Source: Dehalococcoidia bacterium (GTDB taxonomy: Bacteria; Chloroflexota; Dehalococcoidia; SM23-28-2). Taken from it: a stretch of DNA of 10,762 bases. This document shows, piece by piece, positions 1-5,949 of the stretch. The notes below the pieces were generated by a model. It saw only the letters and a list, made by a program, of their open reading frames with translations, searched no databases and had not been told where the DNA came from. The stretch is from the NCBI GenBank assembly GCA_022866185.1, contig JALHUG010000037.1, forward strand, positions 1-10,762, given 5' to 3'. The translations under genes and the position numbers were made by a program. Within the stretch, counting starts at the first letter, position 1, and each line of letters opens with the position of its first letter.

Positions 1-2
1 CG

Positions 3-1577
3 AGGCAATGGGGAGGGTCGATTTCGGCTGCAGGGAAGAGCGGCCCAGCAGAGCTTCTAGCGCTCGGGCTCATCATGGGGTTGGCGTTCTACATCGGCAT
101 GATCCCGCGTCTCGATTACGGCTATCCGCTGCACTCGGACGAGTGGACGCATTTCGATGAGGCCCGCGCAATCGTTACAACGGGAACGATCCCTTCCTAC
201 GACCCGGTCACAGGGGAGGCCAGGGCCGACCCCATCACAGGGGAGGTCAGGGGGTCTACTCACGAAGAGGTCGGTTACCATCTCTTCCTCGCCGAGTTCC
301 AGCTTCTAACGGGGCTGCCCTGGTTGACCATCTTTCGGTTCCTTCCGTCGTCCGTCTTCGCGCTGACCGCGCTCTGCGCTTACATCTTCGGGAAGAGAGG
401 CGGGTTTGGCCTTGAGGCTGCCCTGTTGGTCTGCCTTGTCCCCACCACCGTGCGCTTCCTGGGCCCGGCCTTCGCGGTGCCTGTGGCGCTTGGGTTGCTC
501 TTCGTGCCGCTGGTCCTCTTCCTGGTGAGCTATCTCTGGGCTTCCAGGGGCCTGCCGCTGCTCCTGCTGCCGCTTCTCTCCTTCCTCTTCATCACCCATG
601 CCCCTACGGCCCTGTTTGTGAGTCTCCTCATCGTCGTCCACGGGCTGTTCCAGACAGTCCGCTCCCCCTCGACCGAGCGCTCTGTAAGGCAGCGGCCATT
701 GGCTCAGATGGCCGCGGTGCTGGGGGCAATCGCGCTCGCCTCGCTGCTGTTCCTCGTTCACAACCCTTGGATTGTAGATACGGCGGCCACCGAGACGTCG
801 GTCCCTGATTCCCTACTCACGATCCCGGGCGGGATAATCTCTCGGCTTGGCTATATTCCCTATGGTCTTTTCGTCCTTGGGCTGGGGGCGTTGGCTATCA
901 GCCGCAGACGCACCGACCGCGCACTGCTGGTGGCAACGCTTCTTGCGGCCCTCTTCGTGTTTCTGTATTACTGCTTCGGGGTTGGAAACTGGGTCTTGTA
1001 TAGCCGGGGTATCCTCTACCTCTCGATCTTGGTGCTGCTAGTCGCCGGCCTGGCGACGTCGCGGATTCGGAGATGGCTTGCCACTGCCCTTCGCCCCAGA
1101 TGGGCAGGCGGAGCAGCGTTCATCGCCACCGGGCTGGTGGCTGTCGGCCTTCTGCTGCCATCGTTCGGCCTGGCCCTTCAGAGTCGGTACGACGAGGACT
1201 ACTATCGGCGCATCGACGATGATCAGTATGAGGACTTCGTGTGGGTGCGTGACAATCTCTGTCCGGGCTACGAGCGGGCTCTCCTCGATCCCAAGTTTGG
1301 CACGCCGTTTGCGGCCATCACGGGGAGGCAGGTCTATGCGACGATTCCACTGACGGTCTACCCAGTAAGGCCGCCCGCTGTCGACGAGGCGAGGCAGGTG
1401 CTGCGAGAGGGTGTGCCAGACGCTGCCTGGCTTCGAGAGCATGGCCTGAGCATCGTCTACAGCACGAGGGCCTTGTCAAACGCCGAGCTGGTGCAGGTGC
1501 ATGACGGGGTGTATGTGCTGCCAGCGGCTGAAGTCTGCAAAGGTGGGACGGGGAACGTTGCGGTAGTTGGCTCATGA
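3..1577 (+). CDS. GT-C-like multi-spanning membrane glycosyltransferase, 5'-truncated by window edge
   Basis: The frame is open from the first complete codon at base 3. The only in-frame ATG near the edge is at 75, and it would fall inside the first hydrophobic helix (the codons just before it read ELLALGLI), so the true start is probably left of the window. Residue numbers here count from that ATG. A hydrophobic segment is followed by an acidic pair D22-E23 in the first external loop (HSDEW), and a second acidic patch lies at 63-65 (HEE). About eight to ten hydrophobic helices run to about residue 368. A polar C-terminal domain of about 130 residues follows (370-500), presumably extracytoplasmic. 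This helix-plus-tail plan with acidic residues in loop 1 is typical of GT-C glycosyltransferases (PMT/ArnT/GT39-like), which use polyprenyl-phosphate sugars; the specific family is not recognised. The stop codon lies inside a dispersed repeat, so the native C-terminus may be altered. Confidence 0.8.
   Translation, partial: RQWGGSISAAGKSGPAELLALGLIMGLAFYIGMIPRLDYGYPLHSDEWTHFDEARAIVTTGTIPSYDPVTGEARADPITGEVRGSTHEEVGYHLFLAEFQLLTGLPWLTIFRFLPSSVFALTALCAYIFGKRGGFGLEAALLVCLVPTTVRFLGPAFAVPVALGLLFVPLVLFLVSYLWASRGLPLLLLPLLSFLFITHAPTALFVSLLIVVHGLFQTVRSPSTERSVRQRPLAQMAAVLGAIALASLLFLVHNPWIVDTAATETSVPDSLLTIPGGIISRLGYIPYGLFVLGLGALAISRRRTDRALLVATLLAALFVFLYYCFGVGNWVLYSRGILYLSILVLLVAGLATSRIRRWLATALRPRWAGGAAFIATGLVAVGLLLPSFGLALQSRYDEDYYRRIDDDQYEDFVWVRDNLCPGYERALLDPKFGTPFAAITGRQVYATIPLTVYPVRPPAVDEARQVLREGVPDAAWLREHGLSIVYSTRALSNAELVQVHDGVYVLPAAEVCKGGTGNVAVVGS
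201..254 (+). repeat. 27-nt tandem duplication encoding two 9-residue units
   Basis: Two adjacent in-frame units (201-227 and 228-254) encode DPVTGEARA and DPITGEVRG. They sit in the first extracytoplasmic loop of the GT-C-like protein, between its two acidic patches. The DNA copies are clearly similar, each containing cacaggggagg, so this looks like a fairly recent slippage duplication rather than an ancient structural repeat. Confidence 0.75.
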
Positions 1578-1790
1578 TCGGTGGGTTCTGGGCTCTTGGG
1601 TTCGCACGCAGCCCCAGCCTTATGGCGATCAAGAAAACAAGAACACCCCTGAGGGTTTCCGCCGAAGGCGGATCCGCCTATGGCGGAGAAACCCTCAGCT
1701 TTGGGGAAGCTGCGGGATTTATCCCGCAGAGGTGAATTTAAATAGTTGAACGCCTTCAGGCGGGGGTCGAGAATCAGGCCACCAACGGCG
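1568..1790 (+). repeat. Dispersed palindromic repeat, copy 1 (interrupted)
   Basis: The left part (1567-1620) matches 3084-3137 at 45 of 54 positions, and every one of the nine differences is a transition. The right part (1751-1790) matches 3174-3213 at 38 of 40. Both copies lie in the same orientation. The two parts are separated here by about 130 bp (1621-1750), where copy 2 has only 36 bp. In this copy the partner arms of both GC-rich hairpins are missing, consistent with replacement of the centre by another element. The left edge overlaps the TGA stop (1575-1577) of the upstream GT-C-like gene. The repeat family is not recognised. Confidence 0.8.
1621..1750. mobile_element. Candidate non-autonomous palindromic element nested in repeat copy 1
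   Basis: This segment is absent from the equivalent place in repeat copy 2. It holds three palindromes in series. The first is a 50-bp inverted repeat at 1649-1698, with arms starting CTGAGGGTTTC and ending GAAACCCTCAG and inner CCGCC/GGCGG repeats. The second is a short AGCTT/AAGCT hairpin at 1697-1711. The third is a perfect 9-bp stem CTGCGGGAT/ATCCCGCAG at 1710-1729 with a TT loop. It has no coding capacity and no obvious terminal inverted repeats. Subterminal hairpins without terminal inverted repeats recall IS200/IS605-derived palindrome-associated elements, but no transposase or target motif confirms this. The exact ends are uncertain. Confidence 0.45.
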
Positions 1791-1850
1791 TTGACCACTT
1801 CGCCGCTCATGGGCCAAGCCGTGCCGGTTCCTCGAGGAATTGGCGCACCG

Positions 1851-1885
1851 CCTGTAACATTGCCGCATCGATGGCGTCCATTTGA
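1851..1885 (+). promoter_or_regulatory. Putative ECF-sigma promoter upstream of the GT2 gene
   Basis: TGTAAC at 1853-1858 and CGTC at 1875-1878 are separated by exactly 16 nt, which matches the general -35/-10 pattern of ECF sigma factors such as B. subtilis SigX and SigM. Transcription would start near 1885, leaving a leader of about 44 nt with a GAGGA Shine-Dalgarno motif (1915-1919) nine bases before the ATG at 1929. The same two blocks, CCTGTAACAT and ATGGCGTCCATTTGA, recur with an identical 10-nt spacing upstream of ugd on the other strand, which raises confidence that the element is functional. The regulator itself is not in the window. Confidence 0.6.
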
Positions 1886-1928
1886 CATGGGAAAAGACGC
1901 GAAGACACCTATGTGAGGACATGATGCA

Positions 1929-2984
1929 ATGAAAATGAAGACGCTAGTGGTAGTCATTCCTGCCTACAACGAAGAAGCGACCGTTGGGAAGGTGGTGCGC
2001 GAGGTTCCGCGAGATATCCCTGGTGTGGACCGCGTCCTGGTCTTGGTTTTCGACGATGGTTCCACTGATCGGACGGCGGATGCTGCTCGTGCCGCGGGGG
2101 CTGACTTCGTCTTGTCCCACGAAAGGAACAGAGGGCTGGCGGCCACCTTCAGGGATGCCCTAGACGCCGCCCTCGCTCTGGGGGCGGACGTCATCGTCAA
2201 CACCGACGCGGACAATCACTATGATCAAACGCGAATCCCGGAGCTGGCGGCCCCCGTCATCTCTGGAAGCGCCGATGTGGTCGTGGGCTCTCGCGCTCTC
2301 AACGGACTGAGAGAGATGAGTTTCGTTCGCAAGTGGGGGAACCGGATAGGCAATTCATTGCTCGTTCTGCTGTATCGTTTGCCCAAGGGCACCGATGTAT
2401 CGAGCGGCTTCCGAGCGTATTCGCGGGAGGCGGCGCTACGCCTTACCATTACGTCGAACTATACCTATGCACACGAGTCCTTGATAGCCGCCAGGGATCA
2501 TAACCTGGCGATAGAGAACAGGGTGTTTCCGGCCAGGGATGTCACCAGGCCGTCTCGCCTGATGTCCAGCGTGCGCTCCCACATCTTTCGCGCTGGCAGC
2601 GTCGCTATCCTCAGCTATGCCGTCCACAGGCTGTTCAATATCCTCATGGTCCTTTCTGCCGTATTGACTCTGGCAGGAGCGGCAGCATTTCTGAGGTTCC
2701 TCTATTTCTTTGCTACGTCTGGGGGCGCTGGCCACGTACAATCCCTGATTATTGGGTCAGCCCTAATTGTCATAGGAATGCAGGTCTTGGTGGGGAGCTT
2801 CTTTGGCTTAGCCCTGGCCAAGAACAGACGCCTGATAGAGGAGATCATTTGTCAGCAGCGGCGGGCGCTGTACGAACCGAAGTTGGTAATACCAACCCAT
2901 AGCGATGTCCCGGGCGATGTTGCGAGCATGGCAGATACGGTCTCGAGCGGGCAGAGAGCCAAAGTGGCGCTAGCAGAGAAATAG
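1929..2984 (+). CDS. GT2 glycosyltransferase, DPM1/GtrB-like (polyprenyl-phosphate sugar synthase type)
   Basis: The 351-residue protein starts with a GT-A domain of family GT2. The nucleotide-binding strand reads VVIPAYNEE (8-16), then FDDGSTDRTA (41-50). The metal-binding DXD is D93-A-D95, within TDADNHY. The acceptor-side motif SSGFRAYSREAAL (158-170) is typical of the DPM1/DPG-synthase-like branch. Two transmembrane helices follow at about 237-262 and 271-297, then a polar tail. Family knowledge says such enzymes transfer a sugar from a nucleotide donor to a polyprenyl (dolichyl/undecaprenyl) phosphate at the inner face of the membrane; the sugar cannot be read from sequence. The start at 1929 has GAGGA nine bases upstream; the ATGs at 1921 and 1924 are out of frame. 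Its own putative ECF promoter precedes it. The position after DAD is usually N-Q in close relatives and is N-H here. Confidence 0.93.
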   Translation: MKMKTLVVVIPAYNEEATVGKVVREVPRDIPGVDRVLVLVFDDGSTDRTADAARAAGADFVLSHERNRGLAATFRDALDAALALGADVIVNTDADNHYDQTRIPELAAPVISGSADVVVGSRALNGLREMSFVRKWGNRIGNSLLVLLYRLPKGTDVSSGFRAYSREAALRLTITSNYTYAHESLIAARDHNLAIENRVFPARDVTRPSRLMSSVRSHIFRAGSVAILSYAVHRLFNILMVLSAVLTLAGAAAFLRFLYFFATSGGAGHVQSLIIGSALIVIGMQVLVGSFFGLALAKNRRLIEEIICQQRRALYEPKLVIPTHSDVPGDVASMADTVSSGQRAKVALAEK

Positions 2985-3084
2985 AGAGCCGAGAGAAGTC
3001 GTGCATCCTGTTCGGTCACGTAGCGGCGAGCAAATCGCCATCCGGCAGGCGAAGAACGGGCCAGGAACGGTGATGGCGCCCAGC

Positions 3085-3213
3085 TGGTTCATGATTGGTG
3101 GGTTCCGGGCTCCCGGGTTCACACACAACCCCAGCCTGAAGGCTGGGGCATGGGGAAACGAATCCGATGCCCCCGCCTTCAGGCGGGGGTCAAGAATCAA
3201 GCCACCAACGGCG
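3085..3213 (+). repeat. Dispersed palindromic repeat, copy 2 (intact)
   Basis: This is the complete copy of the element interrupted at 1568-1790. It has two perfect 8-bp hairpins: CCCCAGCC/GGCTGGGG at 3129-3148 with loop TGAA, and CCCCCGCC/GGCGGGGG at 3170-3189 with loop TTCA. The two hairpins are reverse complements of each other: 3129-3151 and 3167-3189 pair at 21 of 23 positions, so the unit can fold as two hairpins or one long stem. The outer edges share a short inverted TTGGTGG(G/C)TT. The hairpins could slow transcription between the GT2 gene and the methyltransferases, although no T-run follows. Bases 2985-3084, between the GT2 stop and this repeat, hold nothing recognised beyond a 5-bp hairpin at 3025-3039. 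Confidence 0.82.
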
Positions 3214-3221
3214 AACCGGCC

Positions 3222-3932
3222 ATGATCGCGCCGCAATCTTGCGTGGACAGCGACCCTCAGGTGCGCACGCAAAAGGCGCGGAAGGTCTCGAGTATCCTCC
3301 AGGGGCTGGCGCCGCTCGGCGCGGGTGGGTCGGCCCTTGACGTGGGGTGCGGGGCCGGCTTCGTAGCGGATCACCTGCGTCGGCTTGGCTGGAGCGTGGT
3401 AGGGCTGGACATAGCCGACTATCGGGCGACGGCGGGGTTCGATTTCATTCTGGGGCGGGCTGAGACGCTGCCATTCCCCTCGGAAAGCTTCTCCATCGTC
3501 GTGAGTAACCACGTGATCGAACACGTTGCCGATGCGGCGGCCCACCTGCGCGAGGTACGGCGGGTCCTGGCGCCGGGCGGACTTGCCTACGTGGCGACGC
3601 CGAACCGCTTCGCACTCCTAGAACCGCACTACAAACTCCCCTTTCTCTCCTGGCTGCCGCGTGGGCTGGCGGACGCCTATATGCGGCTGCTGCGGCGGGC
3701 AGAGAAGTACGACGTCTTCCCACTCACCCGCGGCCGTCTGCTACGGGAGGCGGCGCGAGCGGGCTTGAGGTGCGACGACATGACGCCGCGGATGGTCGCG
3801 GCGACGGCAGCGGTGGAGCGATCTCCGCTGGCCAAGCTTGGGAGAGCACTGCCCGCTGGTGTGCTTCGTTGGCTGTCTTATCTGAGTCCGACATTCGTGT
3901 TCGTCATGCGCAGAGTGGAAATCGAGGGCTAA
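3222..3932 (+). CDS. Class I SAM-dependent methyltransferase (UbiG/Methyltransf_11-like)
   Basis: The 236-residue protein has the class I Rossmann signature. Motif I is ALDVGCGAG (38-46), the acidic strand-2 end is VVGLDIAD (59-66), motif II/III is LPFPSESFSIVVSNHVIEHV (83-102), and the post-motif is VRRVLAPGGLAYVATPN (112-128). Its acceptor is unknown; in this cluster a sugar, lipid-linked glycan or lipid head group is likely. The frame stays open upstream to an ATG at 3150, but those 24 codons translate the palindromic repeat, so 3222 is preferred. No good Shine-Dalgarno sits before 3222, and the repeat ends only 8 nt upstream, so translation initiation may have been altered or may be leaderless-like. 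The next gene follows after 2 nt, implying co-transcription. Confidence 0.88.
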   Translation: MIAPQSCVDSDPQVRTQKARKVSSILQGLAPLGAGGSALDVGCGAGFVADHLRRLGWSVVGLDIADYRATAGFDFILGRAETLPFPSESFSIVVSNHVIEHVADAAAHLREVRRVLAPGGLAYVATPNRFALLEPHYKLPFLSWLPRGLADAYMRLLRRAEKYDVFPLTRGRLLREAARAGLRCDDMTPRMVAATAAVERSPLAKLGRALPAGVLRWLSYLSPTFVFVMRRVEIEG

Positions 3933-3934
3933 GT

Positions 3935-4855
3935 ATGACTAAGTCTCCAACCCAGCAGTCTCAACAACCGATGGTCGAGCTTCGTCCGCCCAGTGCAGTG
4001 AGCTACAAGCCCGCGGAGTACTGGGAGAGCCTGGCCCGCGATCAGCTCGAGCAGGCCGAGGACCCTGGCCTTCTGGGGGCGGTGTGCTATGCTGGCGCCC
4101 CCCTGTGGCTGAACGAGTTCTTCGCTCACTTCCAGCGGAAGGCGCTCACGCGTGCGCTGAGGCGGGTGAGGCGGCAGAGGGAGAGGGGGGTGACGCTGGA
4201 GATCGGCTGCGGCACAGGACGCTGGTGCCAGTATTTGTCCGCGTCTGGCCCCGTCGTGGGCGTTGACCTCTCGCCTTCCATGGTCAGGCGCGCCCACGAG
4301 CTTGGTAGGGGGCCGCAGTTCTGCCTGGGCATGGCCCAGTCTCTGCCCTTCGCCGACAACACGTTCGGTCTGGCTCTGTCGGTTGTCGTCCTGATTCACG
4401 TTCCCGACGAGCTTAAGCCCGCCTGCGTGAAGGAGCTGGCCAGGGTGCTCCAGCCCGGGGGATCGGTGATTGTCTACGAACGCGTTCGTCCTGGCCTCGG
4501 TGCCCAGGTACATCCCATCTCGGTAGACGGATGGGTTCGCTTGTTCGTCGAGCAGGGGATGCGGCTAAGCCGCTGCGAAGCGCACGAGTATGCGCCCCTC
4601 CTTAGGCTGCTGCATCTAGTCAGCAAGATGCTGCCGGCGCGAGCGCGCACCTCACGCTTGGCGGCGGATCAGGTGAAGAGGCCGGCTGGCGGGCGCGCAC
4701 CGATGACGGCTGCATCCCTCAGCCGCCTGCCGTTGCCCCTGCGGCTGGTCGCCCGGCTAGTGGTTGCTGTCTCCTATCCCCTCGAGTACGTGAGCGGCTG
4801 GCTGCTCGGGTCGAGGCTCGCCAACTCGGCCCTCATGGTCTTCGAGAAGACCTAG
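3935..4855 (+). CDS. Class I SAM-dependent methyltransferase, second of tandem pair
   Basis: The 306-residue protein has motif I VTLEIGCGTGRW (86-97), the acidic strand end VVGVDLSPSMV (107-117), the motif-II region MAQSLPFADNTFGLALSVVV (133-152) and RVLQPGGSVIVYE (170-182). The N-terminal 80 residues form a separate, charged cap with an arginine-rich helix (RALRRVRRQRER, 73-84). The C-terminal 120 residues are basic with hydrophobic stretches near 264-296, perhaps for membrane association or acceptor recognition. ATG 3935 was chosen because GAGGG lies 7-11 nt upstream and it starts 2 nt after the preceding stop; the longer open frame from 3770 would lie inside the preceding gene. It is only distantly similar to the first methyltransferase, so the pair probably modifies different positions. 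The last 99 nt overlap the oppositely directed membrane-protein gene. Confidence 0.88.
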   Translation: MTKSPTQQSQQPMVELRPPSAVSYKPAEYWESLARDQLEQAEDPGLLGAVCYAGAPLWLNEFFAHFQRKALTRALRRVRRQRERGVTLEIGCGTGRWCQYLSASGPVVGVDLSPSMVRRAHELGRGPQFCLGMAQSLPFADNTFGLALSVVVLIHVPDELKPACVKELARVLQPGGSVIVYERVRPGLGAQVHPISVDGWVRLFVEQGMRLSRCEAHEYAPLLRLLHLVSKMLPARARTSRLAADQVKRPAGGRAPMTAASLSRLPLPLRLVARLVVAVSYPLEYVSGWLLGSRLANSALMVFEKT

Positions 4856-5878
4856 GCGCCGGGCCCGCCTCACCAACTCGCTCTCCGGCTGGCTGCTGAA
4901 ATCCTTCGGCTGCCCGAAGGCCCTCAGGCCGAGGATTTGGGCGGAGAGGATTCCAAGGAAAAAGGGGACGGCCGTCGACAGCAGCCGGTCAAGGGCCGCG
5001 ACGGCAATCGCGACATCCCGATCGGCGCCTGCCTGGACGAAGAGGGCCACCAGGGTCGCATCGCGGACGCCTAGCCCCATCGGCAGGAATGAGACGGTGC
5101 CCAGGGTGAACGCGGCGGCGCTGATCCCCACCAGCTCCAGCACGTTCATCGAGCCGCCGAAGAGTTCGAAGGCGTAGAAGGAACGGACGCCGACGAAGAC
5201 GAACATCGCCGCGTAGACACCGGCAGCCGTCGCCAGGGACGAGAGTGGCACGCCGCGCACGGCCGTCACGAAGCCACCGCCAGGGGCGAGCAGCCTGCGG
5301 GCGATCCCCGGCAGGGGCAGTCGGGCGGCGACACGATCATACGACCTGCTTCGGACGAAGGCGATAGCGCCTACCGCCATGGCGGCGCCCGCGGCGACGA
5401 GCACTGGCAGAGCCATCTCTCCCTCCGGCAGCAGGAGCACCAGGACAAGGATCGAGATCACGGCCGGCACCAGCGTCCCCAGCAGGATCTCCAGCCCCAC
5501 CAGGGCGCTCCCCGTTGCAGGGCCGATCCCCATGAAGCGCTTGTAGAGGTAGACACGCAGGGGGATGCCCGCCTTGAGCGGCGTCGAGTAGTTGGCGGCC
5601 AGGGACGCCGTCACCACCAGGTAGAGATGGCCGAGCGAGCGGTTCCAGTCGGTGCCGGCCAGAATGCAGTAGGGAGCGGCGACCAAGCACAGTATCAGGA
5701 GCACCGAGAGGATCACGATGAGGGCGATGGCCAGCGGGCTGGCGTTCTCCACCCTCGGCATCTCGTAGAAGCGAATGAGGAGGAAGACGCCGACTGCCAC
5801 GCTGAGAGGCAGCAGCAGCCACGCCAGCAGCCTCATCGGGGGTCGCCGCAGGACTCCGAAGGTCATGTGATCCACCAT
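4757..5878 (-). CDS. UPF0104/lysylphosphatidylglycerol-synthase transmembrane (flippase-like) family protein
   Basis: The 373-residue protein has about seven to eight transmembrane helices between residues 17 and 320. Family hallmarks are the conserved loop NYSTPLKAGIPLRVYLYKR (96-114) and the late motif FLPMGLGVRDATLVALFVQAG (264-284), equivalent to the PGGLGxRE region of UPF0104/AglD/MprF-type domains. Related domains are implicated in lipid or lipid-linked sugar translocation, but the biochemical role of stand-alone members is mostly unproven. It is the last gene of the minus-strand set, 71 nt after the GT-C-like gene. Start 5878 competes with ATGs at 5866 (residue 5) and 5836 (residue 15); none has a strong Shine-Dalgarno. 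The hydrophilic last 33 residues lie opposite the 3' end of the methyltransferase gene and look like a non-conserved extension. Confidence 0.85.
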   Translation of the reverse strand: MVDHMTFGVLRRPPMRLLAWLLLPLSVAVGVFLLIRFYEMPRVENASPLAIALIVILSVLLILCLVAAPYCILAGTDWNRSLGHLYLVVTASLAANYSTPLKAGIPLRVYLYKRFMGIGPATGSALVGLEILLGTLVPAVISILVLVLLLPEGEMALPVLVAAGAAMAVGAIAFVRSRSYDRVAARLPLPGIARRLLAPGGGFVTAVRGVPLSSLATAAGVYAAMFVFVGVRSFYAFELFGGSMNVLELVGISAAAFTLGTVSFLPMGLGVRDATLVALFVQAGADRDVAIAVAALDRLLSTAVPFFLGILSAQILGLRAFGQPKDFSSQPESELVRRARRLGLLEDHEGRVGEPRPEQPAAHVLEGIGDSNH

Positions 5879-5881
5879 GCT

Positions 5882-5897
5882 GCCCCGTTCACGGGGC
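5882..5897 (-). promoter_or_regulatory. GC hairpin in the leader of the flippase-like gene
   Basis: A perfect 6-bp stem GCCCCG/CGGGGC with a TTCA loop ends three bases before the proposed start codon at 5878. If transcribed with the upstream GT-C-like gene, it would mask the ribosome-binding region for this start and favour an internal start or reduced translation. No T-run follows, so a factor-independent terminator is not supported. The rest of the 71-nt spacer holds only a short TGACA-T-TGTCA palindrome at 5935-5945. Confidence 0.4.
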
Positions 5898-5949
5898 GGT
5901 GCCGTCGGGATTTTGAAATGCCTTCTAGATCAGGTGACATTGTCAGTCT

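Noticed and set aside
1882..1910. TTGACA at 1882-1887 as a sigma-70 -35 box for the GT2 gene
   Set aside because: No acceptable TATAAT-like box occurs 16-18 nt downstream (the bases there read around ACACCT), and the site overlaps the conserved block of the better ECF-type promoter.
3025..3039. GGCGA/TCGCC hairpin after the GT2 stop
   Set aside because: A 5-bp stem with a 5-nt loop is expected by chance in GC-rich DNA, and no T-run follows.
3129..3189. Factor-independent terminator after the GT2 gene
   Set aside because: The hairpins are strong, but neither is followed by a T-run, and the same structure belongs to a dispersed repeat. Polar effects on transcription remain possible.
3150..3221. 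N-terminal extension of the first methyltransferase from ATG 3150
   Set aside because: These 24 codons are a translation of the palindromic repeat, and the reading frame is incidental; ATG 3222 gives a normal methyltransferase N-terminus.
2970..3545. Minus-strand open frame across repeat copy 2, with a similar peptide frame in copy 1
   Set aside because: The similarity of the two predicted peptides comes only from the DNA repeat. The differences between copies do not favour synonymous positions, and the frame runs antisense into a clear methyltransferase.
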